Made by a program: the position numbers and the translations under genes. From the NCBI GenBank assembly GCA_022059125.1, contig JAEUWY010000001.1:5394001-5458000 (forward strand): a stretch of 64,000 nucleotides of DNA, read 5' to 3'. Positions 24,597 to 36,313 of this stretch are shown piece after piece (the stretch's first letter is position 1; every line of letters starts with the position of its first letter). The stretch comes from Corynespora cassiicola. Taxonomy: Eukaryota > Ascomycota > Dothideomycetes > Pleosporales > Corynesporascaceae. A model generated the notes under the pieces. It saw nothing but the letters and a program-made list of their open reading frames with translations. It made no database searches and had not been told where the DNA came from.

Positions 24597-27500
24597 GCGT
24601 GTTTTCTAGGGCCTGTGACGGTCGACGAAGTGGAAGATTCTCCAGGTTCGCGTTGGAAACAAAAGAGCGGCCTTTTGTGCGATTCGGGTGGGTCTGCTGA
24701 ATTATAGGGGCTCCTGGAGTTCGAGATGGGGGTTTGCGAGGTCGTTCATACGAAATGTAGAACGATATGCGTTTGCTTGATCACAAAGAGCCTCTGCGCA
24801 TATATTTTGTGAATTTCATTTGTGAGATTTACTTGTGGCGTGCTTCCTCCCTCGAGAGCAAGCAGGTACATGCAATCAAGATCATGTGTTGGTTATCGCA
24901 GAATCCAATACGTCTTTTATTTCACAATCGAAGTAGCCGAACTCCGGCAGATTTGGGAAACTGGCTCGAAGGTATAAGGACATCAACCGTGTGGGCCTTT
25001 CCGACTGGGCTGTAATTCGTGCGGCGAGGGCAGGAATACAATACAGACGTTTGTTCGCTCCTGTCATGTGCTGCTTGGCCCGATTTTCGAGGATTGAAAT
25101 GGATTTCTTTCCATATGCTTATCAATAGCTGCCACATGTCACATATATCACTTCCGGTTGCTTGAATGCACCTAGGTAGTTGTTCCCAACATAAAAAGCA
25201 CCATTGTTGCCCCGAATCTCGAAAGCCATGGAAGGTGGCCGGTCAAGTCAAGCTCGCCCAGGATAGGAAAAACGGGGTCAATATTTTGTACGGTGCCCAA
25301 GTTTTACTCTACGAACAAGGCGCTTATATTGGATTGGCGCGCATGCAGGGAGATTAGAGGGGAGGCAGAGAATCAACGACTCTGCGGTTTTCTTTTTGGG
25401 AAGAGGTGAGGATCGCCATCAACGGCCGTGATTTCCTGTGAAAAGTTCCGTGGAAAGTCTTCTGTTCAGCTTCACCTACTGTGACTAGGCAACTCCTGCA
25501 CAGTTTTGGAAAAAAGAAGCATCCAGGCCTGCCGCGAACGAGCGTTATGAACGCAGATGGGAATCGACCCGAGTATCTTCCTGTATTCAAGGAGACCTGG
25601 TGGTGCCGCGGGAGTACGTTTGCCTAGCTCATCGATCCAGGCTACGAATGCAGCTGAACACGGGAAGTCCGCCAAACCGGGGTCCAGGTAGTTGAAGCCG
25701 CTCCAACTAAACACGAAGGACATTCTCTGCACAAAGATGCCATGCGAATGCCGTGCATCTCGTGGCTGCCGTAGTCACCATGGTAAATTCCGGATTCCGC
25801 TGGCGAATCTCCGTCGTCGGCGTGTGTGGTGCTCCTGGTGGGGAGGACTGGTCGTCCCCTTGGTGGGTCCTGCCTAGTCCAGGCGTCGCCTACCCTCTCC
25901 CCTCCCCATCCTCACCCCCGCTCCCGTCCACAACACAACACCACCCCTCTCTTCATCAACATCATATTTTCGAAATAAATGTCCGCTCCGCGTTCACTGC
26001 ACGTCTATCCCCTCATCCCTGTTGGTGCAAAGCCTGAAGCAGTTGGCTTATCGAGGGAGAATCTCCAAGAAAGTGTGCCTGGCACGCTCTTGCTCCCCAA
26101 AAGCTGCAGACCGAAAAGCGCGACAGCAGAGGCTCCAATCTCCTAGTCCCTCTCCAGCCTCACAGCACATATGCTAGGCGGGCTCTTGCAGAGGAAGCAG
26201 GCCATGCTCAGCGCATTTTCATATTCTCGGCGCTTCGGGCTTGATGGCTTCACCAAGGCGCTAAGAGCAAGACTCCCTCTATTCCAGTGAGTAGCTCTGC
26301 TTGAAAATCAGCCTCAGCGCATTATTCTGCGCACTTGGCTAACTCAATATACCTTTGAGTCATTCAGTGCATGGCAGCGAGAGCGCTTACGCCTGTAAAA
26401 CACCTTTAGCTGCGCTTGTGCGAAGTCCCATTCGCACCTCTTCAGCGCAAGCTGAGCGGCAAGTTGTAGCATAGAATAAAGAGCAGTAAGCGGGAGAGCT
26501 GACGGTCTATCCGCGAAATCCTTTGCCCTCGAAATCTGGCTTCTCATGTTTTCTGACCCGCACTCTGCTGAGAGCGAGCGCAGCTGGGGCATCTACAGCC
26601 CCAAAGCTCCCCGCACTTACTCTTCCTATTGACAGCAATGCAGACCGAAAAACCTGCCAGCACATTCGAACCACAAGCTTTCGATCTTCGTATGCCATGC
26701 AGCAGCAGCTAGCATCTTCGAGGCTGGTACTGTGCTGGCGCATCAGGTGCCATGTCATCTGCTGCTGCGCGACAACACCACTTGTATCTTTCCGTACGTA
26801 GCTATGCTTTGCAGTAGAACGATGCATGTTTGGAAACCCACTAACACGCAATTGCAAAGCCTTTACAATGTGCCTGTCTACGGCACGCCAGATTCGACCG
26901 TCAAGCAAGCCGCAAGGCCCTCTCACCGAATACACAAGCCATTGCCTCGAGAGTGTCGGCCATGGACTCACCACTAGACGTCTGGCTTTAATCTCGTTTA
27001 GGCTTGATCAAAGGCGTTCGCAACAGGAGAATTTACACACGATCTGGTCCAGCAACGGTGAGATTGCCCTTTTTTGGTACTAGAAAAGTGCTCGCTTGGC
27101 TTTCGAAGCTGACCATGTGGGCTGAGCCAGCGCCTTTACTGTGACTTGATTCCCTAAATACGAAAGACCTCGGTCTAACGCGCTGATACATTTGAGACTC
27201 TGCACAAGCGCGAATGCTATAATGGAACTGAGCACGCCGCATATCAACCTTTAGGCATGATTCGGCTGACGGGCTAAGACAAGAAACATGGGCGCAAAGG
27301 CTGGTCCATACATGCAACTCTCCTCAGAGGCCTACGGAAGTCGTCTCAGATGGCGTATGCCTGTGAATAGCACTGGTGAATCGGGGTATGACCCTTTCGC
27401 ATGAAGCAAACAGCGCAACACTCTGCATGTTCGTGGAAAGGCGAGAAGGACAAAGCGCCTCACTAGGTCTCCATCCGGTAGGGTAGTCTGCGGTTGGGCG

Positions 27501-28851
27501 TCCTGGAAATAACCGCAGAACTTTCCGGAACAAAGTAGGAACCAGAAACACGGCGCGATGAGTGGGTATCAAACTCATATGGCGAACAACAAAACACTGG
27601 CAATCGACCATGGCATATAAAAGCTTGAGCAGACGGCCGAATATGAGGAGGCCAAGGCAAAGACAAAAGGCAGAATCAAGACTGATGGGAAAGTGGATGC
27701 AATGGAGGATGCAATTCGTCCAAGAGACTTGGCAGAAAAACAACAAGAAATGACTGGGAAAGAAAAGAGCGATCATGTTGGACATATCCAGTTTGTCCAA
27801 CGGGAAGTGCCATGCCTCGGAATGCACCATGGACCTTTGGTGTCCAATCCGGAGAAGTGTACAGTGCTGAGTTTGCGAATAAATGGTGGGTTTACTGGAG
27901 CCATCTTGTCGGCATCATCATGATCAAAGCAAAAGAGCTGGAGACGAATTCCATATCGTAGCGGGCATGAGCACATTTCTCGAAGCCAACAGGTGACATT
28001 TTGGAAGTAAAGCTCGAGCATTTCAGCTCGAAGGTACCCCGGAGAATCTGAACAGATTCTGGATTGGGTTCTTTCAGGCAACACACTTGACCACTTCCGC
28101 TAGAGATAGGATGACCTTCAGCTTGGGATAAACTTGCATCGCCTTTAGCTCGGCCAGCCAGGAAGTGCACTCCACAGACAAGACAACAGATGTGATAGCT
28201 GGGTGACATGGGCTACCTCACCTTCCCTCACCGGTGATGCTGTCAACCTCTAATAACACATCTAAGGAGTACCTTGGAGGATTCGGACCATAGACTCCCC
28301 CGAGAAACGTCGAGGAGCTGCAGCTATTGTATATCTGATTGGTTCAGGGTACCTGTCTCGCGCAGCCCCGAAAGTCAATGGGGGTAAACTTACGGGGAGA
28401 AGCGGTTGGATTGTATCCTCCTGGACCTCGGAAGGATACGTTCGACACGTTAGCCAAAGGACAGGTGGTAATTTTGAGACCCTACTGCCATACGCTGTTG
28501 CCTTGACCTCGGATCCGTCTCTTTCAGCATGATGCTTTCGCCTGTGTGGCACTGTTCGTTTGGCACTTGTTCTGACAGTATGTCATTGGCTAAATGCCTT
28601 ACTCTTGCTTGTCATCGAGTGCTGGCGGATGTCCAAACTTACTGCACCTCTCTTGTTACCTTGGATTGCCGGACGGCATTTCGGTTGTGAATGGCTTGGG
28701 TGAGCCGCTCGACCTGTCAAGTCCTTGTGCAAACAAAAATGCCACCTGGCATGGATACGGATATATTCGGTCGCCTCATTTACTCTTACAACATTATTCT
28801 TGTTCGGCGGCCGCCGGGTGCCCTCTCTTAGCCGTCTCATGGTACGCACAC
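24597..28851. other. 4.3-kb gene-poor region
   Basis: Only short frames, no domains, no intron chain, no tRNA. Composition is mixed, without long AT-only blocks. Nothing supportable beyond the 3' end of the regulator at 24596 and that of lipoate ligase at 28852. Confidence 0.55.
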
Positions 28852-30163
28852 TCAAAGCCCTGGCAGCTTTGGGACCGGTAGCAGCTCTTCCAATTTCGCA
28901 GCGATCGCATCGTACTCGTCGTACCAAGATTCGACGCCATTTTTCAGCAACTTGTTCCAGCCGCGGACATCTTGTAATTTTTGTTCGAGGAGCGCAGAGC
29001 GGAGGCTTTCCAGCGTGGTAGCGGAGTAGTCGGGGGCCTCGACGCCCTTGATGATTCCGTGATGAACGTCGATCTCGATAGTCGCGCTGCCGGGCATCGG
29101 AAGGTTGAGCTTGAATTGTGGGGTCTGAGACCATATCCAGTCTTGCGTCTGCCAAAGTCAGTACTGGCCGGGCAGTCAACCTTGGAATGCTGCGTAGCGT
29201 ACATACCCGAAGTTCGTCGTAGCCCTTGCGAATCTCGGGCACATTGAGAAGCTCGTCACCGACTGTCTCTGCCACATACTGTCCGCTGGAGGTAGCGGTG
29301 GCGTACATGGCGGCGAACTCGTCCTGGAGGTGCTGCAAGAAGCGGCCCGTCTCAATCCCAATGTTGCCAACTGGTGAGCTCACGCTCTCCACCCCCTTTG
29401 CATCTATGAAAGCCTTCGCGGGTGACCGTAGATACTGTGGGATAATGTGCAGGTTTGGAGAGGCGAGGAGTGTGGTGGCATGGTGCAGTGCCCGCGCGCG
29501 GATGAGTTTGTAAGCGGAGCCCGACACCTTCAAGGGCCTCGGCCCGTCGTCAACCGTATATGGCGTTTTATGAGTATCCAGAGGGTCTGCAGGATGTTTT
29601 TCATGGCCCTGGTCAAGGACAATGTCATGGCGTTCGTTGACTCTTGCTCTGCCAACGCCGAGTTTGCGGAGGGCGCGCACCACCATCTCGGCGCTTTTGT
29701 CGCGCGTGAATTCATCGCGAGGCGACGTGACGCTCCAGTTGAGATTGCCCTCGTCATGGAAGACGGTGCCTCCGCCAGAGCGGCGTCGGACAAGGGCTAC
29801 GTCGCCGATAGCAGGCGGCTCTGTGTCTTTGGCTGTGGTACGGGTGGCGGCGTCTAGGATACCCAGATTGACCTCTGTCCATGGATTCTGGTTGCGCCCA
29901 ATGACAACGCAAGGCCGATTTGTGTATAGGAAGAGAACGGTGGAGTCGGGCGGCGACGTGCGCAGTATGTGATCCTCAATGGAGAGGTTGAGGTACGGGT
30001 CGTTTGTGCGGGAGACGTAGCTCTGCACCTTGTTCGTGGGGCTGGCCAGCTTCTCCGAGAACGACCCAAAGGCCCTGCTGCAGCGCACAGTAGTCGACAA
30101 CCTTGGGCTGCATCGCGAATTCACGAGCAAATTGAGCCCCCTGGATGGCGCCATGCCCGCCAT
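28852..30163 (-). CDS. Mitochondrial lipoate-protein ligase (LplA/Aim22-like)
   Basis: Two exons, 30163-29207 and 29148-28852, with a 58-bp GTATGT/CAG intron; 417 residues. The first 40 residues are basic and Ser-rich (mitochondrial presequence likely). Then YVSRTNDPYLNLSIEDHIL, NRPCVVIGRNQNPW, and the lipoate-binding loop RRRSGGGTVFHDEGNLNWS, all diagnostic of lipoate ligase. The catalytic lysine lies in KVSGSAYK. The splice joins GYDELR to TQDWIWSQTPQFKL, restoring the conserved WxxGxTPxF-like block that opens the C-terminal lobe. The family attaches lipoate, or moves it from GcvH, to E2 subunits of the mitochondrial 2-oxoacid dehydrogenases. The long open frame beyond 29207 in the same frame is intron read-through and was not used. 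Confidence 0.93.
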
Positions 30164-32267
30164 TGGGAAGAGAGGATGATGTCGATGGGTCCGGAAGGTC
30201 GGAGCTTTTCGCGTGAGGGTTGCGTTCGCGACGGGTGGATCCCCACTTGTCGGTCCGATGCCTGAATACAGCTAAATGCCTTCGCGAATCAGCGACGCCA
30301 CATTTCAACCTCATCTCTTCATCCCCAGAGCTGCTCACGAGCCCTTCACTCCATGGAGACGCTCGGCGGATGCAGTCTGCAAGAGATTACTGTAGAGCGC
30401 AGGTCAAATGGCTTGGAAGATGGCTCTATGCCATGTCCGAGCTACAGTCATCCTTCATGGCCCTGGTATGTGAACACGTCATGCACATTCCCGACAGGTT
30501 TGAACAGTCGCATGCGTTATATGCTTCTGTGTTTTTCATACCCGCGTTTTTCCTTTGTGTCCAAGTAAGAAAAGAGATGGGAGCGGGCGCCTTGATGGTG
30601 CGAGGGCGATTCTATCCGTTGCGTGTAGGTTCGCGGTCATTTCCCATCCTCTCTCCTTTTCTTATCGAGCCATCTCAATTGGAGGCGTTCTTTTCCACGG
30701 CCTTCTTGGTATTTGTGGAAGCCTCGGTACCGATCCCATCTCTGATCAGTTCATGCTGAGCCAAGATGTTGAATGCCTAATCGAGGTTGCAGTTGTCTGG
30801 AAACCGTTTCTTCCAAGATACGAGCCTCGTATGGCCCCTGGATTCTGGCAAAACTTCTCGAATGCGCCGGAAAACCTCGCTGTCTTGTCTCGCTTCCCCA
30901 ATGTCTACTCTGCGAGGTGTGGAAGCTCGAGCAGACTTGGACGACCCGCTGCGGACCCGCGATCGCTCGGTTCTCAACAACAACGCCTCTGCATCGTGTC
31001 GCATCACCTGGACGTGGATAAGGAGGCGTGCATTGCCCTTCCAAGCGACTTCTGTGAATTGTGGATGTGGTGTTGGTGCGCTCTATCGATGCAGAGGTTG
31101 GGGTGTGTTGTGACTCGAGTGCTCCTGGCCCATACTCCGACCCTGGACACCAAACTACAAGCCGCCAAGGACACCGATGGCCTCAAAATCATGTCGAATG
31201 GCTCTTGGTAATCTCGATGCCTACCTGTTGGGTTCCCAGGCGTTGCAGGCTCCACGGTGGTGCTGCAGAGAAGGAAGAGTGCCGTGGACTGGATCATGCT
31301 GGTGTTGCCCCGGCGGCTCACCAAGGCCAAAAGACGAAGGGGAAGGTCGGAGAAGAGCCCCCAGTGCTGTGGAGGAGCTTTGACCTGCTCTCTGCTGTTG
31401 CTGCCGTTCCTGCAAAGGCGCAACGGAGGCAGCCCTCCCCCGCAGCCTCAAGTGAAGCCCGCCGACAAACAAAACCTTCACAAAAGGACAAAAGGACCAG
31501 CGTCCAAATCATTGCCCTATATAAATGGCGAAGTTGGACTTATTCTCATAAGGAACTTCATTTTGCTTCAGCGCTTGGTCAAGTGGTCAACCCCTCATAT
31601 TTCCTTAACTCGAGAGAGAGGAATATGGGCTGACTGCACTCAGACAAGGAGATCAAGGGTTCAATCCCCGCCGAGAACGAACAAAAATATCAAGGTCAGC
31701 CCCCTTCCCCTCCCCCTCCCCCCACCTTAGCGGTCATAGTTCATAAAATGACCAAATGTCCGTCAATAAACCGCGGTACGTATAGCGTTTCATTTCCCCT
31801 GATCACCTTGACCACAGCGTTTAGGCAAAAAAGAAGTTCAGTTTTTTTGCTGCTTTCTTTTGCCATTGGCGAGTATGTGCGTGTGCATATGCACTGGCTT
31901 ACTTGCATGTACGCAGCGGCCGCTAAAGAGAGCCCACAAATATCTATCAATGCATGTAAGGCTAATTTACAAAGAAGAAGAGGGAGAGTGTGGAATAGAG
32001 CTTGAGCGTCTGCACACGATGGGCGTCCGGCAGCATGGGATATGGTTCCTGGATGAGCTACTGACAGCTACTAGTTCGCACACCGTGACACCTTCTCTTG
32101 TAAGCCGCTGACTCATAAAGCCTGGAAATGCGGCATCGTCACAGATCCAGTGGTGCGGGACAGTGGCCTCCTTGTGGCAGAACCACGTGCTCGATTTCAG
32201 GCCCACGCAGGAATTTTTGGCCAGTAAACGGACAAGACAGGCATCCTGTAGCGACCGAACATTTCAT

Positions 32268-32603
32268 TCAGTCAAGGTTCTGGATTGGTGCATCTAGCAT
32301 CCGAGGCCGCCATATATGTACTTGTTCGCTGGCATTGCGCTCGATTCCCAAGGCGATTGAAAGATCTCTTATGGGAGCGTTCCACGAAACTGGCATTGCA
32401 AGTAGATATAGAGCCGCCACCACTCCGCTGCCCATCCACCCATTTGCGGTCGCAAAGAGCTCAAATCTCTCATGGGGAGCCGGGCAATGCCCCATAAGCA
32501 TGAGTGCCAAGATGCCAAAGTCCTGGAAGAGGGCTACAGCATATGCCATTGGAGATGAGCCAGAGTATGGACAGCCAGGCAGCCAGGCAGTCTGCAAGTC
32601 CAA
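32268..32603 (-). pseudogene. Possible relic of a multi-pass membrane protein
   Basis: An isolated 111-residue frame with two hydrophobic runs (AYAVALFQDFGILALMLMG and GSGVVAALYLLAMPVSW) followed by a hydrophilic HIWRPRMLDAP block. No flanking exon could be joined, and frames on either side are broken. It could be a decayed fragment or chance; the family was not recognised. Confidence 0.22.
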
Positions 32604-33984
32604 TTTCGGTGTCTCTTTTCACCAGGGGAGAATCGTTAATCTCCTGTTTCCCGCCGGAAACAGTGTGTAGGCGCTGAAACGTGCGATGGGCTGGGAAGAG
32701 TCCACGGGCGGTTGTCGAACGATTCACGCAAGTCTTATAACATATTCCCAAAAATTCGCCATGGCATGTGTTGGATCGATCAAGTCTGGTTATGACATAT
32801 GAGATGAGACGGCATTCCGCAGTCTCACCCCACCACCTCAATCTTCGAACCGTCTCTCTCTCATTGTAGTGATGATATCACTATTGATCTCTTTTTTGAT
32901 CTCATATCCCATATCCCATTTGGCTGATCGGATGCTGTGCCAGGACATAAACTCTGCTTGGCCCTTGGAACGCCAGATACAAGCAGCTCGTTTCAAAAAC
33001 TGGATGTAAACTCACAGACTAGGTATGAGCAGTAACCATTTACAGTGTTCATCTTGTCCGGCCATGACGTGACGATATCATTTTATTACTGACTTCGAAT
33101 TCCTGGCGATTGTAGCTATCTTTGAAACTGACATCCCCAAAAATATTATAGTCAAAAGAGGAAATGGGTATACCACTTGTATACAGTCCTCTCTGTAACA
33201 TATTCGGGATGGCAAAGAATGTGAAGAGGTCATTCCACCAGCAAATCACACACTTATCTATCACCACGGACCTCAAGTAGCCATCGTATTGAAAGTATCC
33301 ATCCAGTAGATATTCGGACATCAAAACCCAAACTATCTCTAACTCTAACTCTACTAACTTTTGCGGACTTCGAACAGCACACGCATTTCCATCAGACAGA
33401 ATGCCGTCTATAGTCTAAAATAAGTTGGTGTACAAACGCTAGCTTACCGCTCTTTACGCTGCCAGACACAAGCATCAACTGTGAACAAGAATACGAAGTA
33501 AGCTGCAATGTCTGAATTCTTTCAAGCACAGACTGCTGATGTATGGTTTTTGTCTTTTCACTCTTTCATAAGTTGACTTGGCTCCAATGGCAAAGTAAAA
33601 TTCGCCATCTCCCAGGTTGAAGGCAGCTATTTTTTCTATTGGCAAATTCCAAATACTGTTCAGTCTTCGTCGTGACAAAGCTACTCTGGTGCTATTTCCT
33701 TCTATTATACTTTGTCCCCGAAACCAATCCCGAGTGCATGTACATGTACTGAGCAAGGGAGATAAACATCTACTATGCCCAGATCAAACCACCCAATGTA
33801 GCAATAGATTCGCGATTGCTTCGTTAACCAACCTACAGGAAGACGACTTAGATCCTTCAGCATTCAGAGAGCAGCAAACGCTTCAATCACTGCAGGCGCA
33901 GAGGCCCGCTATCACTATGGCAGAAATTTCAGACACAACACCATCCCTCCCATATTCCCATCCGCCACCTCCACATATTAACAG

Positions 33985-35250
33985 ATATATAATTAGTTGA
34001 TTGAATTATTCTCGTAGTAAGTTTCTCTAAAACGTCCCTCAAAATGTTAACATTAGGAGTAGGTTACTTTTTTGCAATTTTTTTTGCTCTGCTCACACTC
34101 ATGTGGTGATGCGTTCGAGTACCGCCGCCGGGCCACCCTTTTGTTTTTGCTTTATACACGCCCTCTCCATTTCCAGTTTTTCAATGAGAAGGGCTGACGC
34201 ACGCGTCGAATGCACATAGAGAACCCACGGGGTACCTTCAGGGCCTTTTCGCCTCCGGTATCTGCAGTGTTCATTGGGACGATAGGCGCCTGCCCACACA
34301 ACATTGGTTATGCTTACTGTTACCCCAAGGTTCAAAGATGGATTTATACTAGATAGTCAGTTGCGATTGTCTTATTTCCATAGTGAGTTTTACCAAAACA
34401 TCCACCAATAGCTGACATTAGACAGATTCCTCCTTTTTGCAACTTTTTTTTGGTTATTGTTACCTTAGATAAGGGTGAGCATTCAAGCATAAATGCTGAC
34501 GCTATCTTTCGCCTTGGTGTTTGTGTTCTGCCTCTACAATTTGTGATCGCTGCTAGCAAAGTACGACCGACTGACACGGAAAGTCTGCGCTGCATAGAAA
34601 GGAAGGTAGATATCAGTGAGAATGACTCAAATCAGCCGCCCCTCCAACCCAAATTTGAGTATGAAACCTTGGTCATTTCCTATATATACAGCGTCAATTG
34701 CCTTATTTTTATAGTAAGTTCCCCAAAAAGAAGAGCAATAGCCAACATTAGACAGGTCCCTCCTTTTTTGCGATTTTTTTACATTTCAAATTGAGGTTGG
34801 GTGTTCGACCACGGAGCTGCACGCTACCCTTTTGCTTTGTTGTTGCTTCTTCACGTCTGAGTCTACCTACGTTGCGCAGCGCCCCTACGCTGCATGCATT
34901 GCTAGTTTAGCGCGAGACATCAGCCTGGACCATCAGTTCGCCATTGTCAACAAAGCACATCGGGGAGAGGGGTGAAGCTGTCCGCATGTGCGGGCTGGGA
35001 GTGCGGGATAGCTGACTCACATTTTTTTAGGCTTCATGTCCACTCTTTGGATTTGTACTATATATACAGCGTCATTTGACTTATTCGTATAGTAAGTTCT
35101 CCAAAAAACGTCCCCCAAAGGCTGACAAGAGATATAGGTACCTTTTTTGAGGTTTTTTTTGAACTCTTTTTTGCACTCGGGGGTTCGAGTATGGACATGG
35201 GTGGTGAGAAGTTATCGTCCTTTTTTTTTTCAAACTTTGTGGGCAAATGA
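33985..35250 (+). repeat. Four diverged head-to-tail copies of a ~330-380 bp unit
   Basis: Copies are anchored by the string TATAGTAAGTTCTCCAAAA or variants, starting at 34017, 34383, 34714 and 35092 (spacing 366, 331, 378 bp). Each anchor is followed at 40-50 bp by GCTGACATTAGACAG or variants, then by CCTCCTTTTTTGC and a T-rich run, and at 83-100 bp by a GTTCGAG-like motif. Copies 1 and 3 end alike with ACCCTTTTG plus T-rich sequence. Copies 3 and 4 share an identical leader TATATATACAGCGTCA. Differences between copies are largely C/T and G/A transitions, as repeat-induced point mutation would leave. Confidence 0.7.
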
Positions 35251-36313
35251 GCATGCCAAAGGTGCCACCAGAGGACTATGTGCAACTTCTCAGGCCAAGA
35301 CTCCCCTTTTCCAGGGTTTCTACAATTTTATTTTGCTCCACGACATCCAGGAGAGAGAAATTTGGCAGAATCAACCAATGTTGCGCGCCGCGAGAACATC
35401 CGATCGCGTCTCACGATGAGCTCAGTCAAACATTTTTCCAGCGCTCTTCGCCATTTTGGAGTTTCTGACATCAAGATTAAACGTGGAAAAAAAGATGCTG
35501 AACTATCACATAGCGTTATTGATGGAATCTGTAAGGAGATGGCTGCATAGTTGCGAGAAAAGCTCACGCGTTGCAGCGCTTGAAGATTCTGCATCCAAAA
35601 GGCGCCGAACCCCGAAGAAAAACAACAACACATTCAGCGAGCAGTAGCTAAGAGGCAAAAATGCTATCCTGAAGTTCGTCATCCAAAAAACCGCAGTCCT
35701 GATCTCTTTCGTTGCGTTGCCGATGTGCTATTGCCCACTCAGCTCCTGGACCCCAGCACGGAACCCTCTCACACTCATGCAACTAACTAGGTACCCACCA
35801 AGCACACCCCATCAACTCGGCCGGCCGTCACACTACAGCGGCTCAAAAGTCCCGACAAGCACGTCCTCCCGTCAGGCTCGCATACATCAAAACAAGCTTT
35901 CCACCCCGCCGGTAGCGCGAGCGAGGCCAGACTCGGTTCCCCACCTCGGGAATCGGAATCTCATGTCCGATGTGACCCATACATACATGACAGCACGACA
36001 CAACCATGGCACACGCAAGTGCGCGCACGCGCCCCAGAGATAATTACACGCAAACTAAGGCACGGCGTTTGATCTCGGGGAATTGGGGGAAAGGAATTGG
36101 GCGGTGATGCGGCCGATGGCGCGCTTTCTGCAGGGCGTGATTCGCCTGGACGCAGTTCCGAGCGCATTCCGAAGACGCATGCATACACATACATACATAT
36201 ACCCAGCCCGGCCTTGCCCTCACGTCCGCCCCTTTCTAGCCCTTCCACCCTGTTCCTCTGTCTGGAATTCACCCTCAGAGTCCAACCCTCGAAAAAGATC
36301 AGAAAAAATAAAA

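Larger units (their letters stand above)
30164..36313. other. 6.1-kb gene-poor, repeat-bearing region
   Basis: Between lipoate ligase and the FAD monooxygenase. Short frames only. It contains a tRNA-like A/B-box pair near 31.6 kb, a hydrophobic orphan frame at 32268-32603 (minus), and a diverged four-copy tandem array at about 33985-35250, each listed separately. 32850-34000 is AT-rich. Confidence 0.6.

Noticed and set aside
28583..29206. Extension of lipoate ligase in the same frame to 28583
   Set aside because: The frame is intron read-through; splicing to the 28852-29148 exon restores the conserved C-terminal lobe.
31061..31633. 190-codon plus-strand frame
   Set aside because: No domain, overlapping frames of similar length on both strands, mixed composition.
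31576..31680. Candidate tRNA gene
   Set aside because: A and B boxes fit but acceptor and T stems do not pair; kept only as a tRNA-like remnant.
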